Counted from the first letter of the stretch, positions 1 through 7,800 are shown. The stretch: DNA of 8,812 nt from Prevotellaceae bacterium UBA5903 (GCA_002431845.1 DJEH01000144.1:19263-28074), one strand, 5' to 3'. Notes: generated by a model not told the origin, from the letters alone. Made by a program: numbers and translations.

Positions 1-41
1 TTGAACACCTACTTATCAATTAAATTTAAACACCTCCTTAA
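1..41 (-). repeat. Dispersed intergenic repeat, truncated copy plus degenerate copy
   Basis: Read on the minus strand, bases 1-14 give AAGTAGGTGTTCAA, an exact match to the first 14 bases of the 19-bp unit AAGTAGGTRTTCAAAATTA; the rest lies beyond the window edge. On the plus strand, bases 1-19 are identical to 4419-4437. A second, degenerate unit follows at 21-39 (16 of 19 matches). The same unit recurs at 4250-4268, 4414-4432 and 8763-8781. No coding sequence is visible here. The upstream gene, possibly nrdD, must end before the window. Confidence 0.75.
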
Positions 42-53
42 CATCATAACATG

Positions 54-90
54 GCACACTGCCCCAAAAAGGTGGAGCAGTGTGCTTTTT
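54..90 (+). terminator. Terminator-like hairpin just upstream of nrdG
   Basis: GCACACTGC (54-62) pairs perfectly with GCAGTGTGC (77-85) around a 14-base loop and is followed by TTTTT (86-90), the form of an intrinsic terminator on the plus strand. It ends only 16 bases before the nrdG start codon. It could end the upstream transcript, or lie in the nrdG leader as a partial terminator or attenuator. The sequence alone does not decide between these. Confidence 0.7.
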
Positions 91-106
91 CTATATATTG
101 ACGCAA

Positions 107-589
107 ATGCTTAAATATTATAATTACGACATTGTTTTTCAAGAGTATCCCGATGAGGTAACATTGGCCATCAATCTTACGCTCTGCCCAAACCTTTGCA
201 AAGGGTGCCATAGTGCTTTTCTGCGCAAAGATATTGGCGAAGAACTCACCTTTGAACGCCTTTCGTCGCTTATTGATTCGTACAAGGGCGACATTACTTG
301 TATTGGCATACAAGGAGGCGACAACGACCCCCAAGCCGTACTTTCCCTTTGTAAGCAAGTACGCAAATATTACGATGGCGCTATACGCACAGGGTGGTAT
401 TCAGGCCGTACATGGATGCCAGATGCCGATACTCTTAAAGAATGTCTCAACTATATCAAAATAGGTCCGTATATTGCTGAGAAAGGTCCTCTTTCATCGC
501 CCGATACAAATCAACGATTTTACAAAGTAGACTCTTCAACGGGCCAAATTACAGACCTTACGATGAGATTTGCCAAAAAGAAACTTTAA
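107..589 (+). CDS. nrdG: Anaerobic ribonucleoside-triphosphate reductase activating protein (radical SAM)
   Basis: This 160-residue protein should be the iron-sulfur activase that uses S-adenosylmethionine to install the glycyl radical on the class III ribonucleotide reductase NrdD, allowing deoxynucleotide synthesis without oxygen. The radical-SAM cluster motif is C27-P-N-L-C31-K-G-C34 (CX3CX2C). A Gly-Gly motif follows at residues 70-71 (GIQGGDND). WYSGR (97-101) and the C-terminal IGPYIAEKGPLSSPDTNQR (119-137) are typical of NrdG. The length fits the family. I chose ATG at 107 because MLKYYNYDIV is the natural family N-terminus. The frame stays open upstream to a GTG at 80, but that codon lies inside the hairpin stem at 54-85 and would add nine unlikely residues. 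No nrdD is visible in the window; it may lie to the left. A strong terminator follows the stop. Confidence 0.93.
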   Translation: MLKYYNYDIVFQEYPDEVTLAINLTLCPNLCKGCHSAFLRKDIGEELTFERLSSLIDSYKGDITCIGIQGGDNDPQAVLSLCKQVRKYYDGAIRTGWYSGRTWMPDADTLKECLNYIKIGPYIAEKGPLSSPDTNQRFYKVDSSTGQITDLTMRFAKKKL

Positions 590-595
590 CAAAGA

Positions 596-644
596 AAAAT
601 CTGCAAGTACTCAAACACAACAGCGTCTGAGGCTTGCAGATTTT
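596..644 (+). terminator. Intrinsic terminator after nrdG
   Basis: AAAATCTGCAAG (596-607) is perfectly complementary to CTTGCAGATTTT (633-644). An inner CTCA/TGAG pairing (610-613 with 628-631) extends the stem. It starts six bases after the nrdG stop codon. The downstream arm ends in T4 and continues into a T-rich stretch, as expected for an intrinsic terminator. Confidence 0.85.
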
Positions 645-689
645 GTATTTATGGAATGATATCTACCATTAATATATCTTTAACCATTC

Positions 690-753
690 GGGAGGGGTAA
701 CTAACGTATCCTTAGGCGCATTTATCAAGATTTTTATTGGGGGGGGTAATTAA
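690..753 (+). promoter_or_regulatory. Pair of G-rich direct repeats upstream of the GH27 gene
   Basis: GGGAGGGGTAACTAA (690-704) and GGGGGGGGTAATTAA (739-753) match at 13 of 15 positions and start 49 bases apart. G-runs of this kind stand out in AT-rich intergenic DNA. The second copy falls inside the predicted promoter spacer. They could be paired binding sites for a regulator or traces of a small duplication; no protein is assigned. Confidence 0.4.
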
Positions 754-768
754 AAATCATTACTTTTG
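737..768 (+). promoter_or_regulatory. Bacteroidota-type promoter for the GH27 gene, with G8 spacer tract
   Basis: TACTTTTG (761-768) matches the Bacteroidota -7 consensus TAnnTTTG. A TTG at 737-739 lies 21 bases upstream, fitting the -33 element. Transcription would start near 772-776, leaving an AT-rich leader of about 75 bases before the ATG at 851. The spacer contains eight consecutive G (739-746, the first shared with the TTG). A second TAATTTTG at 795-802 matches the -7 box but has no well-placed TTG upstream, so it is the weaker candidate. Confidence 0.6.
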
Positions 769-850
769 CAAAATCAAGATTATGTAGTTTATTTTAATTT
801 TGCTTATTATTTGTTTTTAATATTATTACTAATTCTAATATTGTAATCTT

Positions 851-3800
851 ATGAACAAACTCATGCTATTAATGGCATGCTTTTGGGGCATAGTTTTATC
901 GGCTTTAGCTGGGATAGAAGTCAGTACAACGTTGCCTTCGGATGGTACGCCAGAGCATCGTTACACGATGATGAATGCTCAAGGTTATTATTGTAACCAA
1001 ACAACATCGCCTACAAAAAACTCTAGTAACTTTGCGAGGTTTGCATTTTATGCAAGTGACAAAGGAGACCAGAATTACTATGTTTATAATGAAACTGCTA
1101 AAAAGTGGTTGAGCTATGAGCAAAAGGCAAGTTATAGTGCGCGAACGGGTTTTGTACAATTGGTAGATACAAAAGACAAAGCTCAGCCATTTAAGTTTAC
1201 CGCAATCAATGGTGGTGCGGCATACGAAATTCAACCTTATAAAACAAGTGGAGTTGCAAGCATTTATTTAAATTGGTATCAAGGTGTAGGTTCAAGCAAT
1301 CCACAGGATGGAACTGTATCATTAGGTGTATGGAAAGACAATGGTACACAAGACAATGGCTCACGATGGACCTTTAAGGAGGTAGGCATCGAGCATGAAT
1401 ATACGCTTTTTAGCGATGGTATGCCAAGCGAAGCTGTTGTTACCATTAATGGCGTAGAGTATAAGGGATTGAATGCTCAAGGCGACACCAAGGTTAAATT
1501 GGAGAGCCTTGAAGCGAACGACGTTAAAGTAAAAGTTGGTGGAGGCTACCTTGCCAAGGTAACTATTGACAATGCCAATTATCAAGTAGACGTTAAGTTT
1601 GTTCAGTTCTTTATTCCTACTGAGAGTGTAAGTGCAGAAAAGCAATACCCATACCTCCTACACATGCCTGCAGCGTATGTAAAGAAGGTGGATAGCAATC
1701 TTTACTTCACAAAGACACGTGGCGAAGCCGATAAGTTTATCTTCATACAGAAGGAGTATGGCAAATACTATATTTACGATGCTACTGCCAAATGCTACGT
1801 TTATTATACCGCAACAAAAAATGGCAATGTTGTGAAATCTACAAGCAGTAGCAATGTAAAATACACAACAGAACAAAATACTGCCAATACATGGCAGTTG
1901 CTCTACCTTTCGGACAATACGGTTGCAATTATACCAAGTGAAATTGAAAATCCCACAACCTCTTCAGCATCATGGAACTTTACAGGTGGCGTAGACAATA
2001 ATTGTGTGCTCAACCTTTGGACAGCAAGCGATGCTAACTCAGCGTGGGAAATCATTGACCCTTCAGTTGGTTCAATGCCATGTGCAACACTTATGTATGC
2101 TAAACCAGGAGCACAATACATCCATAAGTTGGTAACGAATAGTGGCGAAACAGTAACGGGAGTAGACTTTGATAAGATTACAACCCTTTCGCTCAAAGAA
2201 GATCGTCTTTCTACTGGCAACAAATATAAGTATGTAGCTGGTATAGCTCCTACTATCGAAGGCGAATATACCTATACCATAAACCTAACAAATGCCGACA
2301 ACGAGAAGACACAAACAAAAGTTCGCCTTATTGTAAGCAATTTTCTCCAATCGCCTACACCTATGATGGGGTGGCTCACATGGAACTGGTTTGCGCGTGC
2401 TATCAGCCACGATAAGATGGTCAATATAGCCAAGGGCATGCAGAAATATGGTTTGATTGATGCAGGTTTCAACACCATTGTGTTGGATGATGCTTGGGCA
2501 GAACAGTCATCAGACAAGGCTGCATTGACATTCGATAGCAATAAATTCCCCAAAGGAATTAGTGGTTTGAAGTCAGACTTAAAGGCTATCAACAGCAAAC
2601 TTAAAGTAGGTATTTATAGCGATGCAGGTTCAAAGACATGCGAAAACTATCAACCAGGTTCTTTTGGTTATGAAGCTAAGCACATAGAGTTGTTCAACTC
2701 ATGGGGTGTTGATATGCTTAAATATGACTACTGCAACAGCCAAGCAAGCACAAAGGTAAGCTATTCTCAGATGGGCGATGCCATTGCAGCACTCAATGCC
2801 AAACGCAAAGCTAATGGTGAAGTACCATTTGTATTTAATATTTGCGAATGGGGCAAAACTCAGCCTTGGACATGGGGCGCAGAGGTTGGTGGTTCAAGTT
2901 GGCGTGCAACGAGTGATGCACGCGAAGATTGGATAGGCAACAACTCTCGTCCTGGTGTAATAGCAGGTGTTGACGAAGTGCGCCGCTTGTGGATGTATGC
3001 AGGTGTAAACCGATTTAACGACCTCGACATGATGTGTATTGGTCTTCATGGTTTAGGAGGTCCGAGCAACAATACAGCAGGACACCAAGTTAATGGAGGT
3101 AAAATACAGGGCTTGAACGATGCGCAAGCACGTTCGCAGATGTCATTGTGGTGTATGTTAGCAAGTCCGTTGTCTTTAACTTGCGACTTACGCGAAAACC
3201 CACAAGGCGAAGCAAACTCAGGACAAACAATGCCAACTCCGTTGATTACAACCGAAGACATTAAAACACTAACGAATAAGGAGATTATAGCAATTAATCA
3301 AGATGCTCTTGGCCAACAAGCAGAGTATATGGAATCGCTCTCAACAGGCAAGACAAATTACTCGCAAACAGGTTATGACGTGTACGTTAAAGACTTGGTA
3401 GGCGGTCGTATTGCAGTGTCTGTAACCAATCGTGGCGGATCTGCGGTAAATGTTCCCGAACTTGCTCTGACAGACCTCTATCTTCAAGCAAACACACAGT
3501 ATGTATGCCATGATATATGGTCGAACACAGACACAACAATTGAGAATAAACTAACAGTGGGTAAGCTCTCAGCTTACGAAACCAAGGTATATGTTTTGTC
3601 GCAAGAGCAAAAGTTTCAGATTACAAAGGCTGGATATGCCACTTACTACACCTCAAACGCATACGCTATGCCCAAAGGCGTAACAGGCTATATTGTTACT
3701 GAAACTAAAGACAATCAATTGGTAGCCAAAGCCGATTATCCCGAAGAAACAATTGTTCCTGCTAACACGGCACTCGTGTTGAAAGGGGCAGAAGGAGAAT

Positions 3801-4213
3801 ATAGCTACATACCAGTACTTTCGTTGCAAACTGCTGTTGCAGGTAATAAATTGCATGGATCGGATGTAGAGTGCATCACTCATGTTGACGGAACGAATGT
3901 GGCGTATTACAAGTTCTCTTACAACCAAAGCGGTGATAAGCTTGGTTTCTATTGGGCCAACGAAACAGGTGCTGCTTTCACCAATGGTGCACACAAGGCT
4001 TACCTCGCCCTTGACTTTGGCACAGCACAGAGCCAAATACGTGGTCTCGCGCTCAACGATTTGTTTAGTGGTATCACCTCTATCAACAATATTGTGAAGG
4101 CAAACGATAGTTCTCAACGCATTTACGACCTCAACGGACGCAGCATTAACAGTTTAGATGGTCTTTCAAAGGGCATTTACATTGTTGATGGCAAAAAGAT
4201 GATTATAAAATAA
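851..4213 (+). CDS. Secreted multidomain GH27 alpha-galactosidase
   Basis: Predicted secreted glycosidase that removes terminal alpha-galactose from glycans. Residues 1-20 form a signal peptide, with likely cleavage after ALA. Two related ricin-like modules (about 36-178 and 265-403) flank a small beta domain (about 182-252). An Ig-like segment (about 408-498) leads into the GH27 barrel (about 503-820). Catalytic signatures are MGWLTWNWF (506-514), LDDAW (545-549), the nucleophile D626 in KYDYC, CEWG (665-668), the acid/base D689 in WRATSDAREDW, and FNDLDMM (722-728). CEWG and LDDAW are the residues seen in galactose-specific members. A C-terminal beta sandwich (about 838-917) is followed by an unassigned module (about 920-1070) and a secretion-tail-like end (RIYDLNGR at 1090-1097, GIYIVDGKK at 1108-1116). 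At 1120 residues it is about twice the usual GH27 length. No SusC/SusD-type transporter genes are in the window. The family call is firm; galactose specificity is inferred. Confidence 0.92.
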   Translation: MNKLMLLMACFWGIVLSALAGIEVSTTLPSDGTPEHRYTMMNAQGYYCNQTTSPTKNSSNFARFAFYASDKGDQNYYVYNETAKKWLSYEQKASYSARTGFVQLVDTKDKAQPFKFTAINGGAAYEIQPYKTSGVASIYLNWYQGVGSSNPQDGTVSLGVWKDNGTQDNGSRWTFKEVGIEHEYTLFSDGMPSEAVVTINGVEYKGLNAQGDTKVKLESLEANDVKVKVGGGYLAKVTIDNANYQVDVKFVQFFIPTESVSAEKQYPYLLHMPAAYVKKVDSNLYFTKTRGEADKFIFIQKEYGKYYIYDATAKCYVYYTATKNGNVVKSTSSSNVKYTTEQNTANTWQLLYLSDNTVAIIPSEIENPTTSSASWNFTGGVDNNCVLNLWTASDANSAWEIIDPSVGSMPCATLMYAKPGAQYIHKLVTNSGETVTGVDFDKITTLSLKEDRLSTGNKYKYVAGIAPTIEGEYTYTINLTNADNEKTQTKVRLIVSNFLQSPTPMMGWLTWNWFARAISHDKMVNIAKGMQKYGLIDAGFNTIVLDDAWAEQSSDKAALTFDSNKFPKGISGLKSDLKAINSKLKVGIYSDAGSKTCENYQPGSFGYEAKHIELFNSWGVDMLKYDYCNSQASTKVSYSQMGDAIAALNAKRKANGEVPFVFNICEWGKTQPWTWGAEVGGSSWRATSDAREDWIGNNSRPGVIAGVDEVRRLWMYAGVNRFNDLDMMCIGLHGLGGPSNNTAGHQVNGGKIQGLNDAQARSQMSLWCMLASPLSLTCDLRENPQGEANSGQTMPTPLITTEDIKTLTNKEIIAINQDALGQQAEYMESLSTGKTNYSQTGYDVYVKDLVGGRIAVSVTNRGGSAVNVPELALTDLYLQANTQYVCHDIWSNTDTTIENKLTVGKLSAYETKVYVLSQEQKFQITKAGYATYYTSNAYAMPKGVTGYIVTETKDNQLVAKADYPEETIVPANTALVLKGAEGEYSYIPVLSLQTAVAGNKLHGSDVECITHVDGTNVAYYKFSYNQSGDKLGFYWANETGAAFTNGAHKAYLALDFGTAQSQIRGLALNDLFSGITSINNIVKANDSSQRIYDLNGRSINSLDGLSKGIYIVDGKKMIIK

Positions 4214-4223
4214 CAATATCTAC

Positions 4224-4262
4224 AAGTAGGTGCTATAAGTAGCGCTTATAAGTAGGTATTCA
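4224..4262 (+). repeat. Three-unit 13-bp tandem repeat
   Basis: Three consecutive 13-base units each begin AAGTAG: AAGTAGGTGCTAT (4224-4236), AAGTAGCGCTTAT (4237-4249) and AAGTAGGTATTCA (4250-4262). It starts 11 bases after the GH27 stop codon, and its last unit merges into the dispersed 19-bp repeat. It forms the left outer part of the inverted-repeat element. Confidence 0.7.
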
Positions 4263-4281
4263 AAATTAGTTTATATCATCA

Positions 4282-4425
4282 TGTTCAAAATTAGTCGATA
4301 TGCCTTGGCGCATTCTTTCGCCCAGAAACATAGGTCTTATCGGTCACGTAGCCCGCTACGTTCCCTCTTCAACCTATGTTTCTGAACAAAATACTGCACC
4401 AATTCATATCAACTAATTTTGAACA
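4282..4425. repeat. Large near-symmetric imperfect palindrome, about 71-nt arms, 2-nt loop
   Basis: Bases 4283-4352 and the reverse complement of 4355-4424 align without gaps at 54 of 70 positions, with one further pair outside (4282/4425). The loop is CC at 4353-4354. Perfectly matched blocks are the outer GTTCAAAATTAGT, the middle CAGAAACATAGGT (4323-4335, pairing with 4372-4384) and the apical ACGTAGC (4346-4352, pairing with 4355-4361). As DNA it could extrude a cruciform; as RNA it would be a long hairpin. There is no T-run after either arm, so it is not a classical intrinsic terminator. Confidence 0.85.
4414..4421 (+). promoter_or_regulatory. Possible -7 box within repeat, facing the small gene
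   Basis: TAATTTTG matches the Bacteroidota -7 consensus TAnnTTTG and lies 67 bases upstream of the ATG at 4489. No clear TTG is found about 21 bases further upstream, so the promoter call is weak. It is part of the dispersed repeat, which brings the same octamer upstream of sbcC. Confidence 0.3.
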
Positions 4426-4488
4426 CCTACTTATCAACAAATGCAAGTTATACTTATAGCGCCTACTCATTTTTTTAAGAACAATCAG

Positions 4489-4668
4489 ATGAAAAAAGCT
4501 TATTCTGAACCAACATCAATTACTCTCCGTCTTGAAACGGAAAACAACATCCTTAACAACTCAATAGAAGTTAGTTATAACAATGAATATTCAGACCAAG
4601 ACCAACTCTCTAATCAAAAAACAGACAATTGGAGCAGCGACTCTTGGAGCAATGATGAAGGCGAATAA
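4489..4668 (+). CDS. Small acidic Asn/Ser-rich protein of unknown function
   Basis: A 59-residue protein starting MKKAYSEPTSITLRLE. It has no cysteine, no membrane segment and no signal peptide. The N-terminal third resembles small uncharacterised Bacteroidota proteins with the pattern MKKxYxxP...L..E..IL..S; I recall this only as a loose pattern. The C-terminal half is polar and acidic, with a short repeated motif around two tryptophans, W48-S-S-D and W53-S-N-D, ending in DEGE. The frame is open from an ATG at 4441, but those 16 extra codons lie in the right outer arm of the inverted-repeat element, so I start at 4489. The gene is transcribed away from the GH27 gene and has its own strong terminator, which supports a real transcription unit. 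Its function is unknown. Confidence 0.65.
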   Translation: MKKAYSEPTSITLRLETENNILNNSIEVSYNNEYSDQDQLSNQKTDNWSSDSWSNDEGE

Positions 4669-4697
4669 CAACCACCTTTATACTTTATAAAAGTTCT

Positions 4698-4748
4698 AAA
4701 AAAATTGCAAGCATTCAGATATAAAAACCTGATGCTTGCAATTTTTTT
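4698..4748. terminator. Bidirectional terminator between the small gene and sbcC
   Basis: TTGCAAGCATTCAG (4705-4718) pairs with CTGATGCTTGCAA (4729-4741) with one bulged T and a 10-base loop. An A7 tract (4698-4704) precedes the stem and a T7 tract (4742-4748) follows it, so the hairpin has a U-run on both strands. It lies between the 3' ends of the convergent small gene (stop at 4668) and sbcC (stop at 4806), and can serve both. Confidence 0.88.
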
Positions 4749-4805
4749 ATTTTGTAGACAATGTTGGTACAAAGAAGATGCCTACTTTCACTTCTTAAAT
4801 GTGCA

Positions 4806-7800
4806 TTATCTCACCTCAATCACCGAACTACTTCCGCCAGCTTGTTTGCGCAGAATGATTTGCGGAGATATTTGCGAACGTATTTGCTCGGTATGACTAA
4901 TGACGCCTACTTTGCGACCTTGTGCATTCTCAAGGTTGGAGAGGGCAAGCATAACGAGGTCGAGCGAGTCGCGGTCAAGGTTGCCAAATCCCTCGTCTAT
5001 GAAGAGCGAACCTATCATAAGGTTAGAACTTGAGAGCGAAGCCAAGCCTAAAGCAAGGGCAAGTGAGACAACAAAGGTTTCGCCACCAGAGAGCGAAGTG
5101 ACGTAGCGGTGTTCGTCAAACATGTCGTGGTCAATGATTTCGAGCGTCAGTGTGCCAGGAATATTGTGCAATTCGTAGCGGGGCGAGAGTTGGCGCAAGT
5201 GGTAGTTGGCATGCTCCACCAAGTAGCGGAAGGTGTAGCTCTGTGCCAAGGTACGAAACTTTTTGCCGTCGGCAGCACCAAAGAGGTCGCGTAGTCTTGC
5301 CCATTCCTTAGCATCGCTTTCGGCAGCATCTAAGTTTTGCTGAAGGGCGGCAGCGTGTTCCACACAGAGTTGATGTGCATAGATTTTAGCTTCCACCTTT
5401 TTAAACTCGTCTTCGGTGTTATTAAGCAGCGTGTGAGCGGTATCAAGCTCCACTTGTATCGTTTTGCTCAGTGCAACATAGTCGTCCACATTGTCTAAGA
5501 CCGAAGCATGTCCATCGGCAAACGCATCATTTTCATTAGGTGTTGAAAGATTAATTACCGACCCATCAGGCATTGTAATGCCGTTTTCTTGCGATTGCTT
5601 ATCAAACTTGTTTTGGAGGCTTGGGCGGTTGTTGTCGGCTTGCAAAGTTTGCAAGGCCTTCCGCGCTTGTTGTAGGTTGTTTTGAGCCAATATGCGCTTC
5701 TCTTTAAGAGCATCAAGATTGGCACGAAGTTCCTTCCAATTGGTCGGCGAAGTAAAGAGTTTGTCGAGTTCGGCAAACTGCACAGGCGAGTGAGTGCCGT
5801 TGTAGCGCAGTATCATGAGGTCGAGTTCTTGTTGCTTCTCTTGTTGTTGTCGCTGACTGTCAAGGCGCGTTTTAAGCAGATTGTCGCGTTTACCTTCAAG
5901 CGAATGGAGCATGCCTTGTAGTTCCTCGTATGTGGTACGCACTTGTTGCTCTGTTTTGCGTGCCTCTTCAATAGCTTTTTCAAGCACTTCAGCCTCTTTT
6001 TGTGGAGTGGTATCGCCCATCACGCGCTTTAGTTCCTCGCGTTTGCTATTAAGGTCTTCGCGTATGGCATCGCGGTTTTCTCGGCAGTGCATCACGTGCT
6101 TTTGTTCCTCCACCACGTTAGCCTCTGCACTCTTAATTTCCTCGCGTGATACAGCTTCGTTGCGTTCATCTTTATCAAGCGTATTGCAAGTATGAATCCA
6201 ATCAGTATGCAAGTTAGTTAATCGCATACGCAATCCGTCTGAGTTGTTCTTCCACTCAGTAAACCATCCCGAAAGCGTAATCATTTCGTCGAGGTCGGTG
6301 TAGAGTTCAGAGCAAGCACGATCAGACAGACTAATAGTTTGCTGCAAATCTTCAGAAGCGGCAGCGGCAATATGCGCCTCAGTACGCAGTTTGTCAAGGT
6401 AAGTGCGGTTGTTGCCCATCAGCGTGTCGAGTTGGCTTATTTCTTCGTTTAGGCGATTGATATGTGCCTGGTGGAAGTTATAAGTTTCGAGTTCTTGGTC
6501 TGCTTGGTCGGCAGCTCGGGTGGTATTGTCAATGAGCAACTGAATCATCATGCGGCGAGCGTCACGATTGACCGTAGCCGAGCAGTCAGAGAACGAGTTG
6601 TCAAGATAAGCACACGCTTTCCATTCCTCCACATCAGCCTCTTGTCTGCCTTTAAGGTCGGCCAAAGCCTGTTTGCCGGCGTTGATACGAGCTACATCGG
6701 CCGCAAGTTCCTCGCGCAATGCAGCCAGTCGTGCACGCTTTAGTTGCAAGTCTTGCTGCAAATCGGCATATTCTTTGGTCATATTGCTCAAGAGTTCGCC
6801 CAGCTCACGTTCAGTTTCTGTATGGTAGGGATGGTGCGTAGCACCGCATACGGGGCAAGCCGTTCCTTCTTTCAGTTGCTTGCGAAGATTAACGATGTTT
6901 TGCGACTGGCTAAGCGTGTATGCAGTTGAAAACCGCGTATAAGCCTCCTCTGAGCTACGAACCTCAATTTCGAGTTTTTGAGCCACTATTTGCTTTTGCG
7001 CCAACTCCGTCTCCTCGCGCTTTTGCTGTGCTACTTTCTCAGAGATGTGTGCATATCCATCAGAGATGTGTTGCCACAAAATGGCGGCACGCTCCAGTGC
7101 AGCCAAGCGGTTGCGATTGTCGGCAGCCGACTTTTGCAGCTTGGCCGAGTCGTGTCCTTGGTTGGTTTGTCGGTGTATGAGCAGTTCGCTTTTGAGGGCA
7201 TTAAGCTTAGCTTGATTGTTGTGTTGCTCCTGTTCTGCCTTGTCGCCTTGTGCACGTAGTTCCACCAGTTTCTTTTGCAACTTAGTTTGCTTGCTGTGGC
7301 TCTCAACGTTGCGTTGAGTTTCGGCAAAGAGCATAGAAAGTTTGTCCTTTATAAGGTCGAACTTTTCAAACATGGTGCGGTGTGCCTCGAGCGATTGTTT
7401 GTGCAGCTGGTTTTGCTTGATAGAAGCCATCACATTGTTGAGCTTTTCTTGCTTAGAGCGTAAAGCATTTTGTCGGTTTTCAAATGTGCGCTCGGCATTG
7501 GCCAATTGCTCTTCAAGGCGTTTAAGTTGCTCTGACGCCACGTTTATCTCGCCCATCAAGGTGTGCCCGCGGTTAATAGCAGGACGTCTCACTTCAAGTT
7601 GCTTTTCGGCATCAGCACTGCGCTCTTTAGCAATGTCGAGTTTGCCACTTTGCTGTTCCAGTTTGCGCCGTGCTTCTTCAATAGCCGATGTGTTTTCAGC
7701 CTCATCGATTTTCATTTTTTCAATGTCGGCAATGCGCATCTTTATTTCTTGATAGAGCGGTTGCATAATGGTCAGCGAGTCGTAGCGTTCAAGTCTCATC

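Larger units (their letters stand above)
4225..4467. repeat. Nested inverted-repeat element between GH27 and small gene
   Basis: The outer arms are 4225-4241 (agtaggtgctataagta) and the reverse complement of 4451-4467 (agtaggcgctataagta), with 16 of 17 matches. Inside them are copies of the 19-bp dispersed repeat in opposite orientation (4250-4268 plus, 4414-4432 minus), and then the central palindrome. The left side carries an extra partial unit, GTTCAAAATTA, at 4283-4293. The arrangement is like that of a small non-autonomous mobile or palindromic intergenic element. It encodes no transposase, and I could not identify a target-site duplication. The intergenic stretch 4214-4488 holds nothing else I recognise. 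Confidence 0.7.

Noticed and set aside
80..106. GTG start nine codons upstream of the nrdG ATG
   Set aside because: It lies inside the hairpin stem and T-run, and it adds residues not expected in NrdG. The ATG at 107 gives the usual family N-terminus.
795..802. TAATTTTG as the main -7 box of the GH27 gene
   Set aside because: No TTG is found about 21 bases upstream. The box at 761-768 with TTG at 737-739 is better spaced.
851..880. Lipobox-like LMAC at residues 7-10 of the GH27 enzyme
   Set aside because: The cysteine is too early, and hydrophobic residues continue after it to residue 20. A standard signal peptide cleaved after ALA fits better.
4370..4410. Short minus-strand reading frame through the palindrome (starting MNWCS)
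   Set aside because: It stops after about a dozen residues and has no features of a gene. It follows from the repeat sequence.
4225..4467. Insertion sequence or CRISPR array
   Set aside because: There is no transposase, and no regular repeat-spacer pattern of CRISPR size. Only an inverted-repeat element is supported.
4441..4488. Upstream ATG extending the small protein by 16 residues
   Set aside because: These codons fall in the right outer arm of the inverted-repeat element. The typical MKK start at 4489 is better.
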